64,000 bases of DNA, taken from NCBI RefSeq assembly GCF_014696675.1, contig NZ_JACJQN010000006.1:186001-250000 (forward strand), read 5' to 3'. Origin of the DNA: Phormidium tenue FACHB-1052 (GTDB lineage Bacteria > Cyanobacteriota > Cyanobacteriia > Phormidesmidales > Phormidesmidaceae). Under the pieces are notes generated by a model. The model was given only the letters and a program-made list of their open reading frames with translations. It made no database searches and was not told the DNA's origin. Below are positions 27,729 to 36,688 of the stretch, piece by piece; the first letter of the stretch is position 1; each line of letters starts with the position of its first letter. The position numbers were made by a program, and so were the translations under genes.

Positions 27729-28083
27729 AAAAAAAGTTGGGGGAGGGTTCCTCCTTGATCGGAGGCGATTCGGTAGCCACCTATCCAGTTGCTCCACAAC
27801 ACAAAGGCTGTAAAGGTTCCTGTACCCTCACAATGTGAAGGCTTGACTTCCTTTGCCGAGTGCGCACCTACGCTATATTACAAAGAGAGAACTCAAGTAA
27901 AAATAGCGAACCACCTTTTGTCAGCTTGCTGAACTCAGGCGGCGACTTCAGAGCTTGTTCAAAGAACAAATTCATTGGAAGCAGACAGCTACCAGGGCCG
28001 GAAAGAAAAGCTGTCGTACAACAGCCAAACTGACCCTTATTTTTCACAGTTCAGCGGCTCAAAAGCATGAACTGCGGCGCTAA
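27729..28083 (-). ncRNA. Cas12k tracrRNA
   Basis: Between cas12k and the array, the minus strand shows the features of V-K tracrRNAs: near its start AGCGCCGCAGTTCATGCT, later GTAGGTGCGCACTCGGCAAAG, then GTGGCTACCGAATCGCCTCC and GATCAAGGAGGAACCCTCCC, resembling the Scytonema hofmanni tracrRNA. AACCCTCCC (27749 down to 27741) is the anti-repeat. A run of seven T follows. TATGAT at 28095-28090 is a good -10 box, giving a start near 28083. At about 350 bases it is longer than the 216-base reference RNA, the extra length lying in the middle. Confidence 0.85.
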
Positions 28084-28126
28084 AGCTTTATCATATTCTC
28101 TTTTCAAGGTACAAGGGTATAACAAC

Positions 28127-30106
28127 CTATTTTGACGCAGACTGGCGGCGATAATAAGCTGAAAAGACCACATCCCGAGCTGTAGCCTGGGGGCTATCCG
28201 CAACTAGCCCTGGCACAACCTCAACTGGGATGCCGAGTTTGGCAGCTCGGTTTTTTATCAACTCCGCCAACTGGTTGTAGCTCCAGTGATGCAGGCGGAT
28301 GCTTGCCGTTCGGGCATAACGTTTTTGAGCGGCGACGGAACCAACAATTTTGCTGGCCGCTTTCGCTCGCAGTTGAGCTTCAAGCTTATCCCTCAACCCT
28401 TTGGTATCTGGGAGCACGATGCTTGATACTCGAAATTGGATGGCAATATCAACGACCCGCTTTGCCAGAACTTGATTAAGGTAGGCTCCAAGGTTGGCCT
28501 CCTTATAAGGAGCATAGTGATCTTTTTTGAGGGCTTTGTGACGCTCATGGTCATGGCTTTGCTGCTGGGCCATTTGCTGCTGGGGAAGATGAGACTGATC
28601 AGTTTTGGGATCAGTCGTTGACAGAAGCTGGCGTGAAGAGTGATATTTGACAACCTCTTGAGACTGCACATCGACTACCGCTACCGTGACAGGATGCTTG
28701 AGGTTGAAACTAACCCCTAAAATTATCTGAGGCTGGCCTTGGTAGGGGGTTCGACTAGGTAAATGAATAGGATGCTGGGCAGAGCGCTGAAGACGATCAA
28801 GGCTCCCCTGTTGTCTAGCAGCCTGCACGGGCGTGGCATGGCGAGTCTGCTCAGATGATTGAGCGCTAGCGAGTTTCTTCTGCCGTTTCTCCTCGATACC
28901 CTCTTGGGTTAGAAGCTTGGTATCAATCTGACAGTGCAGGTAGAGGGAATGATCACTCCAAGGTTCTCCTGTTGCTCTATGCCTAGATTGCTGTACGGGC
29001 TTCCACAAGATGCTGGCAGTACGCAGCAAAAGCAGGCTGCCGGAAATAGGACCTTTGCCCCGGTTGTAAATATCCCAGTCCTGAACAAAGCGTTGAAAGT
29101 AATGATGCTGCCTAGCATCGCACTGTACCTTAAGTACATGCTTAGCCAATCCGTTGAGCTTGACGCAGATCTGCTGTTTGGGTTTCTGAGACTTGCCCCT
29201 AGGCACCTCCTCCACAAACCAAGTCAGGTTAAGATTGCCGCTATACAAAACAGGGTAAGGCAGGGGATTGGGTTCTCTCAGGAGTTGAGACTTCCACTGG
29301 GCAAACTCTTCTGTGCTGGTGGGTATTTGATAAGTTAGCAGTTCTAGGGCATTCAAAAAGTTCTCATCTGTTAGATCGCGCCCTTTTGGTAAACGGCTTG
29401 CAAGTTCTCTTTCTATACGACTGACTCCAGTCTGTTTGGCCAGCAGCATACGCTGATAGCGTTCGGGCTGCTCCGCTTGCTCTGGCACTGTACAGCCATT
29501 TTTGAGTAGACGAACAATAGCACAGCGATCCAGTGTTTCGGGTGATTCGTTGTACAGCTGAAAGAGTCGGTCGACCAATCGCCGCCGGGATACAATTTTG
29601 TCGCTTTGCTTTCGCTGTTTTTTGTTACCTCGTCTAGCTGGTTGTGGAGTAGGCTGTTTAGCCTGAATTTGATCTGTTGCTGTCTGCAAAATGGCCCTAG
29701 CCCTTTCTTGAAACGATTCCCAAGAGACACCACACAGCTTCAACATTTCGGTATCACTTTGAAGAATTTCCAGCCAGCGTCTCATTCCGTATAACCGGCG
29801 CAGGCGGGAAGCTTGTAAGGCGAACCACGCATCGTAGGTATAGGCCACCATAGTGCTGGCCGAACTGTAGAAACGGCCTGGCTGACCAGCAAATCGTTCA
29901 TCTTTTCTGAAGGATGCGCAGAGATCGCGAATTGCCTTAGCAGGAATCTTACTAGCTTGCCTCCAGTTCTCGAAATCGGGCTGAAGCGGGATAATACGCA
30001 TTAATTCTGAAACCAATGGCGTGTTGGAATGCGCCATCAAGTTCCAAAGATGTTGCCGAGTAGCAACTGAAGCCGTCAACCTACACTGGATTGTAATAAT
30101 ACTCAT
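28127..30106 (-). CDS. cas12k: Cas12k (C2c5), type V-K effector without evident nuclease motifs
   Basis: RNA-guided DNA-binding protein that recruits TnsC/TniQ/TnsB to a target instead of cutting. 659 residues against 637 for the Scytonema hofmanni protein. The N-terminus MSIITIQCRLTASVATRQHL followed by WNLMAHSNTPLVSEL is characteristic of the family. The RuvC region is degenerate as expected: the first motif reads LGVSFNLKHPVTVAV (about 464) with no catalytic Asp, and the second reads IVLPDTKGLRDK with no catalytic Glu. The C-terminus has HHWSYNQLAELIKNRA and DSPQATARDVVFSAYYRR. The gene is read toward its tracrRNA and array. No CvkR-type MerR regulator gene is seen beside it. Confidence 0.96.
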   Translation of the reverse strand: MSIITIQCRLTASVATRQHLWNLMAHSNTPLVSELMRIIPLQPDFENWRQASKIPAKAIRDLCASFRKDERFAGQPGRFYSSASTMVAYTYDAWFALQASRLRRLYGMRRWLEILQSDTEMLKLCGVSWESFQERARAILQTATDQIQAKQPTPQPARRGNKKQRKQSDKIVSRRRLVDRLFQLYNESPETLDRCAIVRLLKNGCTVPEQAEQPERYQRMLLAKQTGVSRIERELASRLPKGRDLTDENFLNALELLTYQIPTSTEEFAQWKSQLLREPNPLPYPVLYSGNLNLTWFVEEVPRGKSQKPKQQICVKLNGLAKHVLKVQCDARQHHYFQRFVQDWDIYNRGKGPISGSLLLLRTASILWKPVQQSRHRATGEPWSDHSLYLHCQIDTKLLTQEGIEEKRQKKLASAQSSEQTRHATPVQAARQQGSLDRLQRSAQHPIHLPSRTPYQGQPQIILGVSFNLKHPVTVAVVDVQSQEVVKYHSSRQLLSTTDPKTDQSHLPQQQMAQQQSHDHERHKALKKDHYAPYKEANLGAYLNQVLAKRVVDIAIQFRVSSIVLPDTKGLRDKLEAQLRAKAASKIVGSVAAQKRYARTASIRLHHWSYNQLAELIKNRAAKLGIPVEVVPGLVADSPQATARDVVFSAYYRRQSASK

Positions 30107-31053
30107 GAAACCTTATCTCAAAAAAGATTGCCTCAATAGCGCTTTGTATTGAATAGATGCTGTTCCCTTTGAAACCCAGAAAGCCCAACTTTTCACTGAA
30201 AATTAGAGGACAGATACTCAAAGACAAATACTCCTGGGCATTGTCAAGGACTTTGTAAAAAGCATTTTGCCGCTAGGTTTCGACGATGGGTTCAAAGCCA
30301 AAGACATTAGTCTTGCCATGTCCTATGCCAACTGATCTGTATTCATCAGTACCTTAAAAAGCTTCTGAGAGGGTAATGGTCTAGACCATTTAAATTTGAT
30401 TGTCTCAATTAAGGCTCAAAAAACCTGCCGATCAAACGCCTTGTCATAAATCTAAATGCCGTTTTAAAAGACAATTTTCATCCCATAAATAATTAAATCT
30501 AATCTTCAAATTTATTGATTCAGGATATTTCTCTTTTGGTTTACTAGTACCAATACTTTGAATAGATTTCGAAAACCAACGGTAAACTAAGGGTTTTAGG
30601 TCTCTTCTGCAGCAGCTCGGTTAACAAGAAGCCAAAGGCTTCAGCGCTTGCCCCAAAAAATGTCCAAACTACTGAGGCAAATGAGGGAATAGATATTCAA
30701 TTTCCTACCATGATCCGACGGTTAGCGTGAAACATTACTTAATATTTCTCCTGGGCTGTCCAATCTTGACAATCACAAGCAGAACTTGTACTGACAAGAG
30801 CTTTTCAGATCTTTTGCTTAGAATTCAGCAGTGATGCAAAATTGCTGCATACGCTCTTTGTAGATTCGAGCGACGAAATATTTCACTTTTTACGCGCACC
30901 GATTTTCGCAAAAAATAGAGTTGCCTCGGCAATAGGCTTCAAAAAGGTCATCTGTCTTCACTCGATATCTTCGGTCTGGACTCACTTTGACCCCGACTTA
31001 GAGGCTTGAATCAGGATTGGCGAGAAGTTCAATGAATTAAGTAAGGAGAGGTA
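30107..31053. other. 947-bp stretch upstream of cas12k without a gene
   Basis: AT-rich; holds the cas12k promoter region and no open frame I can support. At about 30841-30925 lies one copy of a dispersed repeat shared with 36852-36940 (see that entry). Decayed sequence from lost genes is likely, since V-K elements often carry a cvkR regulator here. Confidence 0.5.
30841..30926. repeat. Dispersed repeat, copy 1
   Basis: Contains ACTTTTTACGCGCACCGAT (from 30885) followed by TTT and an A-run, preceded about 35 bases earlier by GCTGCATACG. The same order occurs in copy 2 at 36852-36940. The best-conserved core is 22 bases and identical. Confidence 0.7.
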
Positions 31054-31443
31054 TTACTCTTCCTCGGCATCTGTTGGCTCTTCTATCATTCTTCGATACT
31101 CTTTCCGAGGATTAGCAACTTCGACTCCTTGTGTTATCTGCATCTCTAAATATGTATCGCTTGGCTCTATAGATAGGTCTGCTTGATCGCTCTCCTCCAC
31201 AGCCAGTTCATCTGGATCAAAGCCAAGCATTATAAGCATCAATTCGACTGAGGCTCCGAGGCAAGCTCCTAGAAGAAAAAACAGTTTTGCGGTTTCTTCA
31301 CGGGTAAATAACGCCGAATTACTTAGAAATTGTTCAAGCGCACTTTCCGGCAAATTAAATTCTTTACAGAGTCTTTCTTTTGTATAGCCATTGCTCTGTA
31401 AACCCTCTTCTATGTAATCTTGCAGAGGTTTTCTAGGACTCAT
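31054..31443 (-). CDS. Small HTH-like acidic protein
   Basis: A 129-residue protein, not recognised by name. Residues 15-60 look like an XRE/Cro-type helix-turn-helix (YTKERLCKEFNLPESALEQF), then a hydrophobic helix (AKLFFLLGACLGASVELMLI); the C-terminal 50 residues are acidic. It starts ATG at 31443, about 75 bases from the palindrome that ends the next unit, so that palindrome may regulate it. Confidence 0.6.
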   Translation of the reverse strand: MSPRKPLQDYIEEGLQSNGYTKERLCKEFNLPESALEQFLSNSALFTREETAKLFFLLGACLGASVELMLIMLGFDPDELAVEESDQADLSIEPSDTYLEMQITQGVEVANPRKEYRRMIEEPTDAEEE

Positions 31444-31517
31444 ATAGTTGTACTTCCGACCTTGGACATAGCATTAAAGCCACCCTCGGTTGGAAAGGTG
31501 GACAGCGCTCCATACCT

Positions 31518-31533
31518 GTAGCCTATAGACTAC
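31518..31533. promoter_or_regulatory. Palindrome site 1 (GTAGCCTATAGACTAC)
   Basis: A near-perfect 16-bp dyad covering the stop codon of the 108-aa gene and lying upstream of the 129-aa gene. It is one of four related sites at 31518, 31905, 32716 and 33098. Operator-like. Confidence 0.6.
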
Positions 31534-31856
31534 ATATCTTTGGCGCTGTCGTCAACAGCTTTCTCCTTCAATTTTTCCGCCATCCAGACAAGATCTACCA
31601 AGGTCAAGTATTTCTCGACCAGTTCAGGAGTTCGTTCCCTATCACTTAACCAGATGTTTGTGGATGTTGTCTGGTAGCCTGTTAGCTCGGACAGCAAGGC
31701 CTTTGATGCCTCTCGATAGCCTCGCTGATCTATAGCTACTCCCTTCTTGTCTAGGGTCCACCTAGCGCAGAAGTCAGCGGCTGAGGTCTTCTTGAACATT
31801 CCGCCCTCATCACTCATCGCCGCAAGGATAAGGTGTAGCGGGATATCTAAATCCAT
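31530..31856 (-). CDS. Unknown 108-aa protein bracketed by palindromes
   Basis: A compact helical protein (MDLDIPLHLILAAMSDEGGM, GVAIDQRGYREASKALLSE, YLTLVDLVWMAEKLKEKAV). No family is recognised. It is framed by two copies of a 16-bp palindrome, one 48 bases before the start and one over the stop codon. A second, broken copy with the same framing lies at 32728-33049. The layout suggests a DNA-binding autoregulator or a small antitoxin-like protein, but nothing in the sequence proves either. Confidence 0.6.
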   Translation of the reverse strand: MDLDIPLHLILAAMSDEGGMFKKTSAADFCARWTLDKKGVAIDQRGYREASKALLSELTGYQTTSTNIWLSDRERTPELVEKYLTLVDLVWMAEKLKEKAVDDSAKDM

Positions 31857-31904
31857 CAGCGGCTAGTTTCTCGAGAGGGCGATGCTGCTTACAGCAATCA
31901 ATTT

Positions 31905-31920
31905 ATAGCCTATTGACTAC
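31905..31920. promoter_or_regulatory. Palindrome site 2 (ATAGCCTATTGACTAC)
   Basis: The same dyad as site 1, 48 bases upstream of the 108-aa gene start, in the place of a promoter operator. Confidence 0.6.
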
Positions 31921-31961
31921 GAGTCGGGATTGAGGCAGATGAGCAGGTGTTGGGGCTGCCC

Positions 31962-32537
31962 TTAGTCCAATAAGCGTTGCCCCGCGAGCCAACTGGGGCA
32001 AGACCACTCTGACTCCCATAGGATGTTGTGCTCACTGTCATAGCAGTTCAAGCCAAGTTTGCTCCAATACTGCCGAAGCCTGAAACTTTGTAAGTCTGCC
32101 TCTTCCTGAGATTCAGTTCTAGGAAAGGGCATGGGCCTACAAAACACTAGCCCTTCCATAATTGTGTGCTGTATGTATGTGGCTACTGCCTTAAGGACAG
32201 GCACTTTGCCTCGCCAACAGGGTCTGATCTCAACCTTGCTAAGGTACAAGCAACCTTTGCACAGAGCAAATTCAATGTCTTCAGAGTTCTGCTCTTGTAG
32301 CCAGCTAACTGCTAAGGAAAGGTCTTGGTCTACCTCATCTGCATAGATAAGCAGCCCACTAACATGGTTGAAAAGCTCATAACCAACAATTTCCCCTACT
32401 GGAAGGCGAGTTTCATTTTCGCATGCCTCGTCATAACTACTTCCAAAGATGATGGCCCGTATCTCATGAACGAGGGAGCGTTCTTCCAATCTATTAATAT
32501 TGGTCTTACTACAAATTTCAACATGAAAATCTTCCAT
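31962..32537 (-). CDS. Unknown 191-aa protein between the two palindrome units
   Basis: Opens at ATG 32537 and ends 41 bases before palindrome site 2. No domain is recognised. The sequence is mixed alpha/beta with several cysteines (FALCKGCLYLSKVEIRPCW) and a Trp-rich C-terminus (NILWESEWSCPSWLAG). It is on the same strand as the small genes on each side and seems to be a separate passenger between two related units. Confidence 0.55.
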   Translation of the reverse strand: MEDFHVEICSKTNINRLEERSLVHEIRAIIFGSSYDEACENETRLPVGEIVGYELFNHVSGLLIYADEVDQDLSLAVSWLQEQNSEDIEFALCKGCLYLSKVEIRPCWRGKVPVLKAVATYIQHTIMEGLVFCRPMPFPRTESQEEADLQSFRLRQYWSKLGLNCYDSEHNILWESEWSCPSWLAGQRLLD

Positions 32538-32715
32538 ATCAGCGCTGTAAAGTTGACGTTACTGAGAAGAATTGTTGGAGAAATGAGCCATAGCCCCTAA
32601 AGACGCTGAGGTTAGTTGATTGCAATATTGCTTAGCCGCAGCTGTCTACAGAAAGGTGCCTATTGTCGCTTACCACTGATGGGCTTTGTGGAATCATCTG
32701 GTTTCTGGACGAATT

Positions 32716-32731
32716 ATAGCCTATCAGCTAC
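32716..32731. promoter_or_regulatory. Palindrome site 3 (ATAGCCTATCAGCTAC)
   Basis: Third copy of the dyad, over the stop codon of the broken duplicate, exactly as site 1 is over the stop of the intact gene. Confidence 0.55.
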
Positions 32732-33049
32732 AGTTTTTATGCCCATCTTCAACCGCTTTGTCTTTCATCTTCCCGGCTGCCCAGGCGAAATATACCAGGG
32801 TTAGATGCTTCTTAGCCAGCTCTGGGATCCATTCTCTGTCACTCAACCAGGTGTTTATAGACTCTGATAGCCCGTAAGCTCTGCTAGAAGAACCTTTGAT
32901 GCCTCGCGAAAATCTCTCTGGTCTGGCGTAAGTTCTTTCTTGTCAAGCGTCTAATGGGTGCAGAAGTCAGCGGCTGAGGTCTTTTTGAACGGGACGTTCT
33001 CATTACTTATCGCCGCAAGAATAAGGTGTAGCGGGATTTCTAAGTCCAT
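32728..33049 (-). pseudogene. Broken duplicate of the 108-aa palindrome-bracketed gene
   Basis: Starts MDLEIPLHLILAAISNEN and continues FKKTSAADFCTH, where a TAG stop replaces the sense codon of the intact copy (FCARW). After LAELTGYQS a one-base deletion shifts the frame, which then resumes as INTWLSDREW and ends KDKAVEDGHKN. Start, stop and both flanking palindromes are at the same relative positions as in the intact copy. Confidence 0.8.
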
Positions 33050-33097
33050 CTGTAGCTCATCCATTACCAGCTTCGGCCATGAACAGGTTTTCCATTC

Positions 33098-33113
33098 ATA
33101 GCCTATGAGCTAC
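33098..33113. promoter_or_regulatory. Palindrome site 4 (ATAGCCTATGAGCTAC)
   Basis: Fourth copy of the dyad, 48 bases upstream of the start of the broken duplicate, equal to the spacing of site 2 from the intact gene. Confidence 0.55.
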
Positions 33114-33579
33114 GGAAATAATCCAGGTCGCTGCTTATCCCACTTCCGCTGCCTCGGGTTTGGCTACCTCTTCGGCAAAAAGGATGAGCTTGCCTATGGC
33201 AGCCTCAATCCTTTTCAGAAGGGTCTGTTGGTGGGTCACAAGAAAGCCTTTAAGGTTGTCTGTATGGAGGTATTTCGGGGGAATAGCGTGGGACTGAGGA
33301 ATGTCGTCCATGCTCTCATCGTCGAGCTGAACATGCTTGTGGGTCTGAAGTTGCTGTAGATAGGCGCTGGGCGCTCTACCACCGACTACTGTCACACTGA
33401 GGACAAGGAACCGCTTCTAAAGCTATCGTCAGCACTAGGTAACGTCACTGTTACCTTAGATCAACTTCAATATGTCTAGAACACTACTCCTTTCAGGACT
33501 TTTCTGCACCACTAAAGGAGAATGGCATTGAATTAAGGTTAGTGGGCCGAGCTCACCTACACTCTCTGTCTGGAAATCC
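33114..33579. other. 466-bp region before the NACHT gene
   Basis: One weak minus-strand frame (33135-33395, 86 codons, GTG start; product includes LKRIEAAIGKLILFAEEVAK) could be a small helical protein of the same cluster, but no clear ribosome site supports it. The rest holds the NACHT upstream region without a recognisable operator. Confidence 0.4.
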
Positions 33580-36500
33580 ATGGTATTAGACATTCTGACT
33601 GCAATCGGGTTGAAGGAAACAGGTAAGTACGTCGCTAAAGATGTGTTGGCGCCTCTCCTGCAAAGCAGTCTAGAAGATTATGCCAAGGATTTTTTTAAGA
33701 GTCGTATTGCGGATGCAGCAGGTTTAGCAAGCCAAGCGCCCGTGCAGAAAGCGCTAGGTGAGGCGCTGAAGGCGTTTGTGGAACTTGTGGAAGAGGAGCT
33801 GGAGTTTCAGGGCTGCTCTGGGGTAGAGATTCGTGACTTTTATGAGGTTCCGCTGCGGGAGTTCATGAAGGATAAGGACGCGAAGGCGACGTTGGGACAA
33901 GCCTTCGAGCCGGATTGCCGCAGCATAGATGCTGAGGTGCTGACGCTGCGGTGGAAAGCGCTAGATTTGCGACCCTTGCCAGAGGAGTTTGATTGGCTGC
34001 AAATTGGCAAGCAGTACGTGCGAGCCGTAAAGGGCATTTTGCGGAGTTCGAATGAACTGCGGGATTTGCTGAAGCTGCACAATCAGGAAGCCATGCGCCG
34101 AGGCATCGAAGAACTGGTGGGCATCCCGCCGGATTTTGATTTGCAGAAGTATCAGGAGACCCTGCGGGAGCAGTACGGCAACCTGAAGCTGGAGTCGCTG
34201 GATACATCTGCCTGTGCCTACAACAACCTGGAACTGTGGCACATGTTCATTCCCCAGAATGTGCGGGCGTGCCAGAAGTTTAACCCCAAGGTGTATGAGA
34301 TTCCGAAGGAAAAGTTTAAGGAGCTCCAGCAGCGGGGGGAACTGGATGCGGAAGCGCTGGAGGCGGCACAAATCGAAGCCTATCGCCGGATCTATATGGA
34401 GCAGCCTATCCAGAATGTGCTGGAGGTGTTGGGGCGAATCGCAGTGGTGAGGCAGCAGAGCCGCCCGGTGGCGGACCATGTGGTGGTACTGGGCGATCCG
34501 GGGTCGGGGAAATCGATGCTGTTGCAGTATGTGGCATTGCAATGGGCAGAGCAACCGATTCGTGACCTGAAGGAACTGGCCCAGCGACCGCTGCCGCTGC
34601 TGATTGAATTGCGGAAGTATGCGCGAGACCGGAATGACAAAAAATGCAACAGCATGGTGGAGTACCTGCACCAGGGCGATATTGCCTGTCGGCTGAATCA
34701 GCAGCGACTCCATGAGGTGCTGCTGGCGGGGGATGCTATTGCCCTGTTTGATGGCATTGATGAGGTGTTTGACCCGCATCTGCGGGGTGTCGTAGTGACG
34801 GATATTCACCGCTTTACCAACGACTACCCCCAGGTGCAGGTGGTGGTGACCTCGCGGTGGCTGGGGTATAAGGCGCAGACGCTACGAGATGTGGGGTTTC
34901 AGCACTACATGCTGCAAGACCTGACAGATGAGCAGATTGCCGAGTTTATTGCGCGGTGGCATGACCAGACGTTTCCGGAAGGGGCGGATAAAGTGCGCAA
35001 GCGGGAGCGGTTGCACAAAGCAATTCGAGAATCGAAGTCGATTCGGGAGCTGGCGGGGAACCCGCTGCTGCTGACGATGATGGCGATTTTGAACCGCAGC
35101 CAAGAGTTACCAAGAAATCGTCTAGAACTATACGACCAGGCATCGCAAGTATTGCTGCACCAGTGGGATGTGGAGCGGAATTTGATTGAGCAGAAGCTAG
35201 ACCCGATGACGATCAATTATCAGGATAAGCAGGCCATGCTGCGGAAGGTGGCGTTTCACATGCAGTCAAGCAAAGCGGGGCTAGCGGGAAACATCATTAG
35301 CGGCCAGGAGCTGGAAGCGATTTTGACAGACTATTTGAAATCTATTGATGTCGATCAGCCTCGTGATATAGCACGGCGTATGATTCAGCAGCTACGGACA
35401 CGGAATTTTATTTTGTGTGACCTGGGAGCTGATAACTATGCTTTTGTACACCGAACGTTTTTAGATTTTTTTGCCGCACGGGCCTTTGTCTGGAAATTTA
35501 AGGAAACCCATGCGATCACCTTTGAAGAATTGAGAGATTGTACATTTGGTTCCCACTGGTACGATGAAACCTGGCATGAGGTTCTATGTTTGATCTGTGG
35601 AATGCTTGATTATTCTTTCTCAGATATGCTAATAGCTTACCTGATGAATGAGAAGTTTAGCGAGCATTCAAAGCATTTACTTTTAGCTGCTAATTGCCTA
35701 AAAGAAGTGAAGCATCACTATAAGGCTTGTACGACTTCTACAAAGCTGTTGTCGGAACTTAAATCTGTATATGAAGGAATAAACCTTAGAATCACTCGTC
35801 GTGAGTATACGGCTGAGGAATTTATGAAAGAGAGGTATCATGATACCGAGTTAATTTCTTCCTTGATTAAGACAATTGCTGAGGTTTGGAACGAATCTTC
35901 CAATGTCTTGGAATGGTTGATGAACCAGGCAAGAACTCAGGATTCCGACTTCATACGTACTCATATACTTCAATGCGTTCAAGCAAATTGGAGACCTTCA
36001 CCGGAGTTATTTAGCTTCTTCGCCGAACGAGCACTTGAGGATCAGAGCCGACATATTATGGCCCCAATTAGCAATCCTTCCCTCATGGCAGCAGCAATTT
36101 TAGCCGAATATTATCCTCATCACAACGACACTACAGAAATAATATTGAAAAAGCTTAAGGAAGATGTCGACGAATCCGCGAGAGGTAGTCTGTTAAGCTA
36201 CCTGCTGAAAATTTGGGGAAAAGGTAATAAGTCGTTTGAATTTCTTTGTGACTATGTAACAAGTCATACTTTGCATAGTCGAGTAATATCGTCATCACAT
36301 AGTTCAAAAACTACTGCACTTTCTTTACTTGCTGAGCACTATGCTGAGCGCTCTAAGACTATAGACCTTCTGCAAGACTGTGTTCTCAATGATCCTTTTG
36401 AACGTCGAATGCATGATTTTCAAAGGAACCCTCGCCAAAATTCCCTAGAAATTTTACTGAAGCATTATCCTGGCCATCCCAAAACTTTGGAACTGCTGCA

Positions 36501-36588
36501 AAATTGCGTCCAAAACGACAACGACGAGCAGCTAAGGGAATGGGCCGAAAAGCAGCTTGCCAAGGCAGTTGGTTCCGCTCAACGATAA
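33580..36588 (+). CDS. NACHT-domain NTPase (bacterial NLR-like)
   Basis: A 1002-residue STAND NTPase. Residues 1-290 are a helical N-terminal region of unknown type (KETGKYVAKDVLAPLL, FIPQNVRACQKFNPKVYEIP); the NACHT follows with Walker A VVVLGDPGSGKSMLL (about 303), Walker B AIALFDGIDEVFD (about 387) and SIRELAGNPLLLTMMAILNR near 490. The last 400 residues are helical repeats of a likely sensor (KTIDLLQDCVLND, KTLELLQNCVQND). Bacterial NACHT proteins are known anti-phage sensors. Base composition changes from GC-rich to AT-rich at about 35.47 kb, inside the gene. The N-terminal effector cannot be named. Confidence 0.9.
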   Translation: MVLDILTAIGLKETGKYVAKDVLAPLLQSSLEDYAKDFFKSRIADAAGLASQAPVQKALGEALKAFVELVEEELEFQGCSGVEIRDFYEVPLREFMKDKDAKATLGQAFEPDCRSIDAEVLTLRWKALDLRPLPEEFDWLQIGKQYVRAVKGILRSSNELRDLLKLHNQEAMRRGIEELVGIPPDFDLQKYQETLREQYGNLKLESLDTSACAYNNLELWHMFIPQNVRACQKFNPKVYEIPKEKFKELQQRGELDAEALEAAQIEAYRRIYMEQPIQNVLEVLGRIAVVRQQSRPVADHVVVLGDPGSGKSMLLQYVALQWAEQPIRDLKELAQRPLPLLIELRKYARDRNDKKCNSMVEYLHQGDIACRLNQQRLHEVLLAGDAIALFDGIDEVFDPHLRGVVVTDIHRFTNDYPQVQVVVTSRWLGYKAQTLRDVGFQHYMLQDLTDEQIAEFIARWHDQTFPEGADKVRKRERLHKAIRESKSIRELAGNPLLLTMMAILNRSQELPRNRLELYDQASQVLLHQWDVERNLIEQKLDPMTINYQDKQAMLRKVAFHMQSSKAGLAGNIISGQELEAILTDYLKSIDVDQPRDIARRMIQQLRTRNFILCDLGADNYAFVHRTFLDFFAARAFVWKFKETHAITFEELRDCTFGSHWYDETWHEVLCLICGMLDYSFSDMLIAYLMNEKFSEHSKHLLLAANCLKEVKHHYKACTTSTKLLSELKSVYEGINLRITRREYTAEEFMKERYHDTELISSLIKTIAEVWNESSNVLEWLMNQARTQDSDFIRTHILQCVQANWRPSPELFSFFAERALEDQSRHIMAPISNPSLMAAAILAEYYPHHNDTTEIILKKLKEDVDESARGSLLSYLLKIWGKGNKSFEFLCDYVTSHTLHSRVISSSHSSKTTALSLLAEHYAERSKTIDLLQDCVLNDPFERRMHDFQRNPRQNSLEILLKHYPGHPKTLELLQNCVQNDNDEQLREWAEKQLAKAVGSAQR

Positions 36589-36688
36589 TGACCTTATCAA
36601 AGTTTTCCGACAGTACCCGAGCGGTTAGAAGCCCAGCGATACTTCCTCCAATAACGACAGCCCGCGCTGGAGGGGTGCCATTACTCAT
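36575..36688 (-). pseudogene. N-terminal stub of an FAD-dependent monooxygenase
   Basis: From ATG 36688 the minus strand encodes MSNGTPPARAVVIGGSIAG then LLTARVLSENFDKVIIVER, the FAD-binding Rossmann start of a monooxygenase. Homology stops near 36575, where the NACHT gene's 3' end begins on the other strand. It marks a recombination joint. Confidence 0.75.

Larger units (their letters stand above)
27060..30106 (-). mobile_element. CAST guide-RNA and Cas12k module
   Basis: From the transposon end inward: TnsB repeats, homing guide, CRISPR array, tracrRNA and cas12k, all read from the minus strand. This is the standard order at the CRISPR side of type V-K transposons. The tnsB-tnsC-tniQ genes that should lie on the far side of the cargo were not recognised up to base 64000, so the right boundary of the element is unknown and only the supported module is given. 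Confidence 0.85.

Noticed and set aside
31054-31443. The 129-aa protein as CvkR, the MerR-type regulator of Cas12k
   Set aside because: Its helix-turn-helix region is not MerR-like and it does not sit divergently next to cas12k.
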